The notes beneath the pieces are model-generated. The model ran no database searches. It was not told the origin of the DNA and was given only the letters and a program-made list of their open reading frames with translations. 51,688 bases of DNA, from NCBI GenBank assembly GCA_002069025.1, contig MWBK01000131.1, positions 1 through 51,688 of the forward strand, read 5' to 3'. The DNA comes from Bacteroidetes bacterium ADurb.Bin302. Lineage in GTDB: Bacteria; Bacteroidota; Bacteroidia; Bacteroidales; Paludibacteraceae. This document shows positions 1 through 6,926 of the stretch, in pieces; within the stretch, counting starts at the first letter, position 1, and each line of letters opens with the position of its first letter. Both the position numbers and the translations under genes were made by a program.

Positions 1-32
1 TTTTATGTAGGTGAAATACTCGAATTAGCTTA

Positions 33-1058
33 TCACTTTATTAATACCCAATATCCGTTTTTATCAGATCCGATGCGCTCAATCATAGTGCCGCTAAGTT
101 TTTTTATGTGTCTGGCAATGGTGGCACGCCCTACGTTCAACTTCTGTGCATATTCTTCATAAGTATATTCAGGATGCTCTTTTATCAGTGTCAAAAGTTG
201 AGAATCCATATCCGAGCTATTTACAGTATCATTTACAGTATCATTTACAGTATCATCTATAGTATCATCTATAGCATTACCTATATATTGTATGATTCTC
301 CTGTTAATATTAGCAATATGCTGAGCAATCATTAAGTCTTGAATAATAGTACTATCTTTACTCTCTCTGCTGTCAATCAAAGCTTGAATATAGGCTTCTT
401 TTGTCTCTTTTGCAACAATAGACGGGACTAAACCTAATTGCTGTTGCACAATATTCATAAGTAATCTTGTAGTACGACCATTGCCATCAACCCAAGGATG
501 AATGCTAACAAGACGATAGTGCGCTTCAAAACTCAATCGATAACAAGCAACTATATCCGTTTTATTTACAGATGAGATTTCATTATTAAGCCAATTACAG
601 AAATCGATAGTTGCCCCAGGCACTTTTTGAAATGATAGATAACTTTTACCACCTATTCCGGCACTCACATTGCAAAGACGCAATTCTCCTTTTGACGAAT
701 CAAAATTTCCTCCCATTGTAGAATACCCTGCTCCTGTTCTTCTCATCACCTTAGCAGACAATTGACACAAGAAATCTACCGTATAGGGTGCGAAAGTCTT
801 TGCCCACTCAAAGCCAAAAAGATAAGCGTTTTTAAGGTCAAGATTCATCATCTGCTCGTCAATGCTTCTTCCTTTAGCAGCAATGCCCTCGTCAAATAGC
901 AATTGATTTTCAAGTTCTGTAATAGTAGATCCCTCAATAGCCGTAGAATGGGTAATAAGCGAATACAAGTAGAATCTCTCATAATCTACCTGTTGCTCTA
1001 TACCCGAAGAACGATATTGTTTGACCGCATCTATTAGTTTTTTGTCTATCTCTTTCAT
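33..1058 (-). CDS. Fic family protein (AMPylase-like) with C-terminal winged helix
   Basis: The 341-residue protein carries the Fic signature HPWVDGNGRTTR, with the catalytic His at about residue 187, so it is predicted to transfer AMP (or a related nucleotide moiety) from a nucleotide to a protein hydroxyl group. An N-terminal STAIEG stretch (S38-G43) fits the (S/T)xxxE(G/N) inhibitory motif of class II Fic proteins, in which the glutamate blocks ATP binding. The C-terminus (about residues 290-335, with YTYEEYAQKLNVGRATIARH) looks like a winged helix-turn-helix, as in many Fic-DOC proteins. Between the two domains lies an acidic linker built of tetrapeptide repeats (DDTI/NDTV). Family assignment is firm; the target protein is unknown. 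No antitoxin-like partner gene lies next to it, in keeping with the built-in inhibitory motif. Confidence 0.9.
   Translation of the reverse strand: MKEIDKKLIDAVKQYRSSGIEQQVDYERFYLYSLITHSTAIEGSTITELENQLLFDEGIAAKGRSIDEQMMNLDLKNAYLFGFEWAKTFAPYTVDFLCQLSAKVMRRTGAGYSTMGGNFDSSKGELRLCNVSAGIGGKSYLSFQKVPGATIDFCNWLNNEISSVNKTDIVACYRLSFEAHYRLVSIHPWVDGNGRTTRLLMNIVQQQLGLVPSIVAKETKEAYIQALIDSRESKDSTIIQDLMIAQHIANINRRIIQYIGNAIDDTIDDTVNDTVNDTVNSSDMDSQLLTLIKEHPEYTYEEYAQKLNVGRATIARHIKKLSGTMIERIGSDKNGYWVLIK
221..280. repeat. Five tandem 12-bp units inside the Fic gene
   Basis: Three identical 12-bp units (TTACAGTATCAT) at 221-256 are followed by two diverged units at 257-280. In the minus-strand frame they encode a repeated four-residue Asp/Thr-rich linker between the Fic domain and the winged helix. 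Because the unit is a multiple of three, gain or loss of copies changes linker length without breaking the frame. Confidence 0.9.
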
Positions 1059-1376
1059 AATAGTCTGTTTTATGAAAAATATCAGTTATCTCAAGCTATC
1101 TTTTATTAACTCAATATAAGGTGTTGCTTATGTTTTCTTTCAAAAAAATAGTTGACTACTTTTCAATACAACTCTGAACTTAATGCAAATATATTAAGTA
1201 TTTCCCATCCCGCAATCTTACAATGGCATTTTACAATAATCTCCTGATTTAATTACGCAATTTTTGCATTACCAAAAATGCTATTTTTCTTATGTCTACT
1301 TTTGAGTTTCAATATTTACAACAAAAAAAAGGGACTGAAACTCAGCCCCTTTTTAATCAAAACTATTTAATTGAGA
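1059..1376. other. Intergenic region between the lipoprotein and Fic genes
   Basis: This 318-bp stretch has no gene I can support. It holds the terminator of the upstream minus-strand lipoprotein gene (1323-1354) and one candidate minus-strand -7 element, TATATTTG (complement of 1186-1193), which could drive the Fic gene from a leader of about 120 nt. The rest is low-complexity AT-rich sequence. Confidence 0.5.
1323..1354 (-). terminator. Rho-independent terminator of the 1377-1733 lipoprotein gene
   Basis: On the minus strand GGGGCTGA-GTT-TCAGTCCC forms an 8-bp stem with one G-U pair, followed by eight U residues. It begins 23 bases after the lipoprotein stop codon. Confidence 0.8.
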
Positions 1377-1733
1377 TTATTTTTTGTAGAAAGGTATATC
1401 TCCAATACTACCTTCTCCTTCTCCCATAGTTAACATTAATAGATTACCATTCTCTTTAATAAGGAACTCCATTTGTTCGCTTACTACACCAGAAGGAACC
1501 AGTGTAATTTTATCACCTTGCACTGAATAAGTAGCATAATTTTCGTCATATCTCCCATCGCCATAACCAACACTAAGAATACATGTTGTAGTTGTATTAA
1601 ACGTTAGTTTCATGTCATAGTCTTCCGGAGTTTCATAAACTGCGCCAACCAAAGAACTTGGTTCTACTTTATTACACGATGCTAAGCAAAGCGAAATTAA
1701 TGCTACAAACAAAAACGAATAAATTTTTTTCAT
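1377..1733 (-). CDS. Small lipoprotein of unknown function
   Basis: A 118-residue protein starting with a lipoprotein signal peptide: a Lys-Lys N-terminus, a hydrophobic core and the lipobox LASC, with lipidated Cys at residue 20. The mature part (about 98 residues) is rich in beta-prone Thr/Val stretches (for example KLTFNTTTTCILSVGYG) and resembles small lipocalin-like Bacteroidota lipoproteins, but I cannot assign a family. It is monocistronic, with its own terminator downstream and a divergent permease gene upstream. Likely anchored in the inner leaflet of the outer membrane or surface exposed; function unknown. Confidence 0.75.
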   Translation of the reverse strand: MKKIYSFLFVALISLCLASCNKVEPSSLVGAVYETPEDYDMKLTFNTTTTCILSVGYGDGRYDENYATYSVQGDKITLVPSGVVSEQMEFLIKENGNLLMLTMGEGEGSIGDIPFYKK

Positions 1734-1791
1734 ATATATAAATTAAAACAATAATTAATAAATTTATGAGTACCTATATTTTCACCACAAA

Positions 1792-1878
1792 GGTGGTAAA
1801 AAAAATCAATTTTACCCCCCCCAATAGTTAAAATTAGTTAAATAAATATTTCTAACTTATTTAATAATTTTTACCACC
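1792..1878. repeat. Widely spaced 11-bp inverted repeat between divergent genes
   Basis: GGTGGTAAAAA at 1792-1802 is perfectly mirrored by TTTTTACCACC at 1868-1878 with 65 bases between. It lies between the divergent lipoprotein gene and the permease gene, ending 46 bases before the permease -7 element. It could be a pair of regulator sites or simply a stem; no regulator is encoded nearby. Confidence 0.6.
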
Positions 1879-1924
1879 ACAATCAAAGCGCAATGCGCAT
1901 AAGCCTTAATCACCAACTTCTTAG

Positions 1925-1932
1925 TATCTTTG
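1925..1932 (+). promoter_or_regulatory. -7 element TATCTTTG upstream of the CcdA/ArsG-like gene
   Basis: Matches the Bacteroidota sigma-ABfr -7 consensus TAnnTTTG and lies 24 bases before the ATG at 1957. No clear -33 TTTG is visible at the expected distance. Confidence 0.65.
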
Positions 1933-1956
1933 CAGTAAAATCAACCGGATGCATTT

Positions 1957-2664
1957 ATGGAAACCATACAATCGATTTTAAGTTCTGATACTTTTCCATG
2001 GCTTAGTGCCATACTTTTGGGACTACTAACAGCTATTAATCCATGTCAGCTGGCAATGAATCTGATGGCAATAGGATATATTTCCAAAGAGACACCAAAA
2101 CATGCTTTTAAATACAGTTTGATATATGCACTTGGTCGAATATTTGTATATACCATACTTGGAATCGCGCTGATTTACATATTACACCAAGGAGCAGCAA
2201 TTCTCCCTATACAAGAGTTCTTTGGTCAATATGGAGAATTGTTATTGAGCCCGGTGCTTATTGTTGTAGGTTCTGTGATTTTAATACATGGCCTAGGTCA
2301 CGATCATAGTCTTACAGATGGCGACAACTGCCACCATCACACAAAGCCTAAAGCTAAAGGAATTTATGGAGCATTTTTACTTGGAGTTTTATTTGCTTTG
2401 GCTTTTTGCCCTGAAACAGCCATTTTTTACTTCGGAATGCTTATTCCTCTATCGTTCGAATCAACAATAGGATACACATTACCATTTATTTACGCCGTAA
2501 TAACCGCATTGCCTGTCTTGTTTTTTGCGGGTATAATATCATATGGAACCGACAAATCAACAAAATACCTCAATAAGATTCAAAAAATACAAAAATGGCT
2601 CACAGCTATTTTAGGGGCATTATTTACTATTATGGGTATCTGGCTGTTGATAGAAAATATTTGA
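1957..2664 (+). CDS. CcdA/DsbD-like six-helix membrane permease (ArsG-type family)
   Basis: A 235-residue integral membrane protein with about six hydrophobic segments in two pseudo-repeats, each carrying a conserved cysteine motif: NPCQ (Cys30) in the first helix and AFCPE (Cys151) in the fourth. This is the layout of the DsbD transmembrane/CcdA superfamily, which moves electrons or small solutes across the inner membrane. A His/Asp-rich loop (GHDHSLTDGDNCHHH, about residues 114-128) between the halves could bind metal. The closest named relatives I know of are permeases annotated as ArsG or as cytochrome c biogenesis transmembrane proteins in Bacteroidota. No thioredoxin partner or arsenic gene lies beside it, so the substrate is open. 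Confidence 0.7.
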   Translation: METIQSILSSDTFPWLSAILLGLLTAINPCQLAMNLMAIGYISKETPKHAFKYSLIYALGRIFVYTILGIALIYILHQGAAILPIQEFFGQYGELLLSPVLIVVGSVILIHGLGHDHSLTDGDNCHHHTKPKAKGIYGAFLLGVLFALAFCPETAIFYFGMLIPLSFESTIGYTLPFIYAVITALPVLFFAGIISYGTDKSTKYLNKIQKIQKWLTAILGALFTIMGIWLLIENI

Positions 2665-2732
2665 CAAAAAATTTGTTGATAAATTTTTATCAACAATCGA
2701 ACAGTCATACATAGTTGGGCAATAAAATTGTG

Positions 2733-2740
2733 TATCTTTG
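2733..2740 (+). promoter_or_regulatory. -7 element TATCTTTG upstream of recA
   Basis: Matches TAnnTTTG, 56 bases before the recA ATG. A TTG at 2715-2717 is a weak -33 candidate with a spacer shorter than usual. No LexA-type box was recognised. Confidence 0.65.
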
Positions 2741-2796
2741 CAGATAATCTTAATATTAATCTAACGGAGATACTCTCCTTTAAAAAACAACAATTT

Positions 2797-3816
2797 ATGG
2801 CAACAGAAGAAAAAAAAGAAGCGCAAAAGCCAAACTTGGAGAAATTAAAAGCTTTACAATTAGCAATTGACAAAATTGAAAAGGATCATGGTAAAGGTAC
2901 TATCATGAAACTTGGCGATGACCACGTAGTAGACGTTCCGGTTATACCAACAGGATCTATAGGACTTAATGCTGCATTAGGAGTTGGAGGATTGCCACGT
3001 GGCCGCGTTATCGAAATATATGGACCTGAATCATCAGGAAAGACAACATTAGCAATACATGCTATTGCACAAGCCCAAAAAGTAGGTGGTATAGCCGCTA
3101 TTATTGATGCAGAACACGCTTTTGATCGTTTCTATGCAGCAAAATTAGGCGTTGATGTAGAAAATCTTTTCATATCACAACCTGACAATGGTGAACAAGC
3201 ACTCGAAATTGCAGACCAACTAATACGTTCATCAGCAATAGACATTATAGTAATCGACTCAGTTGCAGCTCTAACACCTAAAGCAGAAATTGAAGGTGAC
3301 ATGGGTGATTCAAAAATGGGATTACAAGCACGATTAATGTCACAAGCATTACGTAAACTTACAGCAAACATCAATAAAACAAATACTTGCTGTATTTTTA
3401 TTAACCAATTACGCGAAAAAATAGGAGTTATGTTCGGAAATCCGGAAACGACAACCGGTGGTAACGCCCTTAAATTTTACGCATCAATCCGTTTGGATAT
3501 CCGCAAAATAGGACAAATCAAAGAAGGAGATGAAGTTATAGGAAATCAAACCCGCGTAAAAGTTGTAAAGAACAAAGTTGCTCCTCCTTTCCGCAAAGCA
3601 GAATTTGATATCATGTTTGGCGAAGGCATCTCACGCAGCGGTGAAATCGTAGACTTGGGTGTAGAAGCAGGAATCATAAAGAAGAGCGGTTCTTGGTTTA
3701 GCTATGGAGAAACCAAATTAGCACAAGGTCGCGATGCAACAAAGAAACTAATAAGCGACAATCCTGAATTATCTGCAGAATTGGAGCAAAAAATAATGGA
3801 ATACCTAAAAAAATAA
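2797..3816 (+). CDS. recA: Recombinase RecA
   Basis: RecA forms ATP-dependent filaments on single-stranded DNA and drives strand exchange and the SOS response. The product is 339 residues from the ATG at 2797; this start is preferred over an upstream in-frame start at 2728 because the latter lies before the -7 promoter element and would add 23 atypical residues. The Walker A motif GPESSGKTT is at about residues 76-84; the Walker B region [10 protein letters not shown] and the [22 protein letters not shown] segment of loops L1/L2 are intact. First gene of an apparent operon with rlmB (1-nt gap) and an RluA-type synthase. Confidence 0.98.
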   Translation: MATEEKKEAQKPNLEKLKALQLAIDKIEKDHGKGTIMKLGDDHVVDVPVIPTGSIGLNAALGVGGLPRGRVIEIYGPESSGKTTLAIHAIAQAQKVGGIAAIIDAEHAFDRFYAAKLGVDVENLFISQPDNGEQALEIADQLIRSSAIDIIVIDSVAALTPKAEIEGDMGDSKMGLQARLMSQALRKLTANINKTNTCCIFINQLREKIGVMFGNPETTTGGNALKFYASIRLDIRKIGQIKEGDEVIGNQTRVKVVKNKVAPPFRKAEFDIMFGEGISRSGEIVDLGVEAGIIKKSGSWFSYGETKLAQGRDATKKLISDNPELSAELEQKIMEYLKK

Positions 3817-3817
3817 A

Positions 3818-4546
3818 ATGAACGACCTGATATTCGGACTACGCGCCATCATAGAGGCTATTGAAGCCGGAAAAGAAATTGATAAAATACTTTTAAAGAA
3901 AGACATGCAAAGTGACTTGGCAAAGGAGTTATTTGCAGCTGTTAAAGGACGTAATATTCCGGTTGTACGCGTACCTGTCGAAAGGATAGACCGCATTACA
4001 AAGAAGAATCATCAGGGAGCTATCGCATTTATTTCACCAATAACTTATCAAAGAATCACGGACATAATTCCCTCCTTATACGAGGCAGGGAAAAGTCCGT
4101 TGATTGTTGTATTAGACGGAGTTACAGACGTACGTAACTTTGGAGCAATAGCACGTACTTGCGAGTGCGCCGGAGTTGACGCAATAGTGCTTCCACAATC
4201 AGGAAGTGCCCCGGTAAATGCAGATGCAATAAAAACATCGGCAGGAGCATTAATGAGCATTCCCGTATGTCGTGAACATAATTTAGCATACGTACTGCAA
4301 TTTATGAAAGATTCCGGAATCAAACTTATTGCAGCATCCGAAAAAGCAGCAAAAGACTATACTCTACTATCATACACAGAGCCTACAGCCATTGTAATGG
4401 GTGCAGAAGACATAGGAATATCGCAAAGTATTCTAGCGCTTTGCGATGAATCCGCACGTATTCCAATACTTGGCGAAATAGCATCATTAAATGTATCGGT
4501 GGCAGCAGGTATACTTATATACGAAGCAGTAAGACAAAGGAAATAA
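3818..4546 (+). CDS. rlmB: 23S rRNA (guanosine-2'-O-)-methyltransferase RlmB, TrmH/SPOUT family
   Basis: A 242-residue SPOUT methyltransferase with an N-terminal RNA-binding substrate domain (residues 1-80, including the NDLIFGLRAIIEAIEAG start typical of RlmB) and a C-terminal knotted domain. The three TrmH motifs are visible: GVTDVRNFGAIART, MGAEDIGIS and the knot IASLNVSVAAGILIYE. It uses S-adenosylmethionine to methylate the ribose of a guanosine in 23S rRNA (G2251 in E. coli). It starts one base after the recA stop codon and is very likely cotranscribed with it. Confidence 0.9.
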   Translation: MNDLIFGLRAIIEAIEAGKEIDKILLKKDMQSDLAKELFAAVKGRNIPVVRVPVERIDRITKKNHQGAIAFISPITYQRITDIIPSLYEAGKSPLIVVLDGVTDVRNFGAIARTCECAGVDAIVLPQSGSAPVNADAIKTSAGALMSIPVCREHNLAYVLQFMKDSGIKLIAASEKAAKDYTLLSYTEPTAIVMGAEDIGISQSILALCDESARIPILGEIASLNVSVAAGILIYEAVRQRK

Positions 4547-4552
4547 TATTCT

Positions 4553-5233
4553 ATGACTATTCTGTACGAGGACAATCATCTTATCGCTGTAAATAAAACA
4601 TGCAACGAAATCGTTCAAGGGGACAAAACCGGAGACGAGCCACTTGTTGAAACTGTAAAAAAATACTTGAAAGAAAAGTACGCAAAACCCGGAAATGTTT
4701 TTTGCGGTGTAACACACAGATTAGACAGACCTGTAAGCGGTGTTGTTGTTTTTGCTAAAACAGGAAAAGCACTTGAACGTTTTAACGAGATGCTCCGAAA
4801 TAGAGAAATCAAAAAGAACTATTGGGCTATCGTAAAAAACCCTCCTAAAGAACCTGAAAAACGCTTGGAACATTACTTGGTTCGTAACGAGAAACAAAAT
4901 AAATCTTACGCATACGAAGAACCCAAAGGGGATGCAAAGAAAGCAATCCTTTCGTACAAGACAATTGCGAAATCAGACAATTATACCCTACTGGAAGTTG
5001 ATTTGGAAACCGGCAGACATCATCAAATACGGTGTCAATTAGCTCACATAGGCTGCCCTATCAAAGGCGATTTAAAATATGGTTTCGACAGATCAAATAA
5101 AGACGGAGGAATTAGCCTGCATGCACGTAAAATAGAATTTATCCACCCTATCAGCAAACAAGCAATCTGCATAATAGCACCTGTTCCGCAAGACTCACTG
5201 TGGCAAGCCATAGAATCAATGCTTAGCAAATAA
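4553..5233 (+). CDS. RluA-family pseudouridine synthase
   Basis: A 226-residue RNA pseudouridine synthase. The catalytic motif HRLDRPVSG holds the nucleophilic Asp, and the C-terminal GRHHQIRCQLAHIGCPIKGD block is the conserved RluA/RsuA signature. There is no N-terminal S4 RNA-binding domain, so it belongs to the short RluA/TruC-like group; the exact target uridine in rRNA or tRNA cannot be read from sequence. Six bases separate it from rlmB, making a recA-rlmB-synthase unit that ends at the hairpin terminator at 5272. Confidence 0.9.
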   Translation: MTILYEDNHLIAVNKTCNEIVQGDKTGDEPLVETVKKYLKEKYAKPGNVFCGVTHRLDRPVSGVVVFAKTGKALERFNEMLRNREIKKNYWAIVKNPPKEPEKRLEHYLVRNEKQNKSYAYEEPKGDAKKAILSYKTIAKSDNYTLLEVDLETGRHHQIRCQLAHIGCPIKGDLKYGFDRSNKDGGISLHARKIEFIHPISKQAICIIAPVPQDSLWQAIESMLSK

Positions 5234-5271
5234 GCAAACTCCATTAGAATACAAAAAAACTATTGATTTAC

Positions 5272-5319
5272 ATAATAACTAAACAGCCGAAGTACAAACC
5301 CCGGCTGTTTAGTTATTAT
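5272..5319. terminator. Bidirectional terminator between convergent genes
   Basis: A perfect 18-bp stem (ATAATAACTAAACAGCCG at 5272-5289 with its complement at 5302-5319) encloses a 12-nt loop. It sits between the plus-strand pseudouridine synthase and the minus-strand SPFH gene and, being symmetric with AT-rich ends, can serve both. Confidence 0.85.
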
Positions 5320-5333
5320 ATATATAATTTACT

Positions 5334-6296
5334 TTATTGGTTTTTAAACATATCCTTTATACCACCAAGCGAACTTAATACACCTGTAGCCTCATACGGC
5401 AAATATATTGTCTTATTGTCTTTCCCGCTAACCATTTCTTTTAAACCGTCAATGTACTTAATTGCCAACAAGTAATTAACCGGATTAGCACCTTGTTGAG
5501 CAGCTACAGCCTCAGATATTTTGCGAATTGCTTTTGCCTCTGCTTCTGCCTGAAGAATTTGAGCTTCGGCATGACCTTGGGCTTTCAATATCTTAGCTTG
5601 TTTTTCAGCTTCAGCAGCATTAATTTCTGCAGATTTCTCACCTTCTGATTTCAATATTGCCGATTGTTTTTCACCTTCTGACTTTAATATTTCTGCACGT
5701 TTATCACGCTCAGCTTGCATTTGTTTTTCCATAGCAAAACGGATGCTCTCAGGTGGTGTAATATCCTGCAATTCAACACGATTAACCTTTACGCCCCATT
5801 TATTGGTAGCCTCATCAAGAACATTACGCAATTTTGTGTTAATTGTATCACGCGATGTTAATGTCTCATCTAATTCCATTTCTCCGACTACATTACGCAA
5901 TGTAGTTTGAGTCAATTTTTCGATAGCCAAAGGCAAATTCTGTATTTCATATACAGATTTCATAGGATCAACAATCTGGAAATAAAGCAATGCATTTATT
6001 TCTGTCATTACATTATCTTTAGTAATAACGCTTTGTTTGTCAAAATCATACACTTGCTCACGTAGATCTATACGCGAATTCATTCGTAAAGATCCATTAG
6101 GCATACGAGTAATTGTATCTTTCGCTCTTTCTACAATTGGTAAAATGATATTAATACCGGCAGTTATTGTACGTTGATATTTTCCCAATCTTTCAATTAT
6201 CATTGTTTCCGATTGAGATACTATCTTGAATCCTCTCATAACATAAATCACCACGAGAAGTACTAAAATAAGTAGCACGATTGTTCCTGCGTTCAT
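5334..6296 (-). CDS. SPFH/Band 7 membrane protein (stomatin-like, QmcA-type)
   Basis: A 320-residue protein with a single N-terminal membrane helix (residues 5-22), then an SPFH/Band 7 domain beginning with the typical RGFKIVSQSETMIIERLGKYQRT, and a long charged alanine/glutamate-rich coiled coil (about residues 190-265, with repeated KSEGEKQSAIL and AEAEKQAKI units). Such proteins form large cage-like oligomers on membranes and organise lipid microdomains or protease complexes. It is directly downstream of an NfeD-family gene (4-nt gap), the standard bacterial stomatin operon partner. Confidence 0.92.
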   Translation of the reverse strand: MNAGTIVLLILVLLVVIYVMRGFKIVSQSETMIIERLGKYQRTITAGINIILPIVERAKDTITRMPNGSLRMNSRIDLREQVYDFDKQSVITKDNVMTEINALLYFQIVDPMKSVYEIQNLPLAIEKLTQTTLRNVVGEMELDETLTSRDTINTKLRNVLDEATNKWGVKVNRVELQDITPPESIRFAMEKQMQAERDKRAEILKSEGEKQSAILKSEGEKSAEINAAEAEKQAKILKAQGHAEAQILQAEAEAKAIRKISEAVAAQQGANPVNYLLAIKYIDGLKEMVSGKDNKTIYLPYEATGVLSSLGGIKDMFKNQ

Positions 6297-6300
6297 AATT

Positions 6301-6729
6301 TTATTTTTTTACGGTTAATATAATACTATTCCTTCCAACAATTTTTACCTTTTCACCTTTTTCAATAAGCTCATCATCCAAGGTTATAGCCTTCCAGTCG
6401 TCTCCATCAACTACAACTCTACCGGTACCTTTAGAAGTTTCAATAGTTTCAGAAACTATTGCGATTCGTCCCATCAAAGCATCTGCATTAGTGGCTATGT
6501 CCTTTTTCCTATTTAAAAATTTAAGGGCAAATGGTCTTACTAAAACAAAGCCAAGAACTGTGCCAATTATTAATGAGAGGACTTGCCAATTCAAGTCTAA
6601 TCCGCACAAAGCGGCGATTACGGCAAAAACACAACCTATTGCAAAACAAAACACAGAAAATGTTGCAGTGAATATTTCTAAAATCGTAAGTAGAATAGCG
6701 GCAATGAGCCAATAGTGATATGGTTCCAT
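6301..6729 (-). CDS. NfeD-like C-terminal (OB-fold) membrane protein
   Basis: A 142-residue protein with two to three N-terminal membrane helices (residues 5-70) and a C-terminal soluble OB-fold-like domain (about 80-142, with LMGRIAIVSETI and GRVVVDGDDWKA). This is the short NfeD type lacking the ClpP-like protease domain. NfeD proteins partner with stomatin/SPFH proteins, and the SPFH gene follows four bases later. It is the first gene of the two-gene operon. Confidence 0.88.
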   Translation of the reverse strand: MEPYHYWLIAAILLTILEIFTATFSVFCFAIGCVFAVIAALCGLDLNWQVLSLIIGTVLGFVLVRPFALKFLNRKKDIATNADALMGRIAIVSETIETSKGTGRVVVDGDDWKAITLDDELIEKGEKVKIVGRNSIILTVKK

Positions 6730-6753
6730 CCTCTAGTTTATTAATTTTATGTA

Positions 6754-6761
6754 CAAATATA
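6754..6761 (-). promoter_or_regulatory. -7 element TATATTTG for the NfeD-SPFH operon
   Basis: The minus strand reads TATATTTG, matching TAnnTTTG, 25 bases upstream of the NfeD start codon. It is back-to-back with the pullulanase promoter element at 6803. Confidence 0.6.
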
Positions 6762-6802
6762 CAATTCTTTTTATTATCTGCAAGAAATAAAAAAATAAAC
6801 AT

Positions 6803-6810
6803 TATTTTTG
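6803..6810 (+). promoter_or_regulatory. Candidate -7 element TATTTTTG upstream of pullulanase
   Basis: Matches TAnnTTTG and would give a leader of roughly 110 nt before the ATG at 6927. The leader contains a small ACCGT/ACGGT hairpin at 6882-6895 but no recognised riboswitch. Confidence 0.4.
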
Positions 6811-6926
6811 TAGAATTGGATTCAAAAAAACTTAACTATAAAACTTGTAAGCCTATAGAATAAACCTTACCACAACTCCAAACCGTACAAACGGTACCCT
6901 AAAAAACTCACCTGAAATATATCATT

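Noticed and set aside
221..280. CRISPR-like array
   Set aside because: The units are contiguous 12-mers without spacers and lie in frame within a coding gene.
108..335. A 75-codon plus-strand ORF with an IIYSIIYSIIYS repeat
   Set aside because: It is the antisense reading of the 12-bp repeats inside the Fic gene; the Fic frame is strongly supported.
2728..2796. RecA start at 2728
   Set aside because: It precedes the -7 promoter element and adds 23 residues not expected in RecA.
2580..2873. A 97-codon minus-strand ORF across the permease-recA junction
   Set aside because: It is antisense to two well-supported ends, with no recognisable domain.
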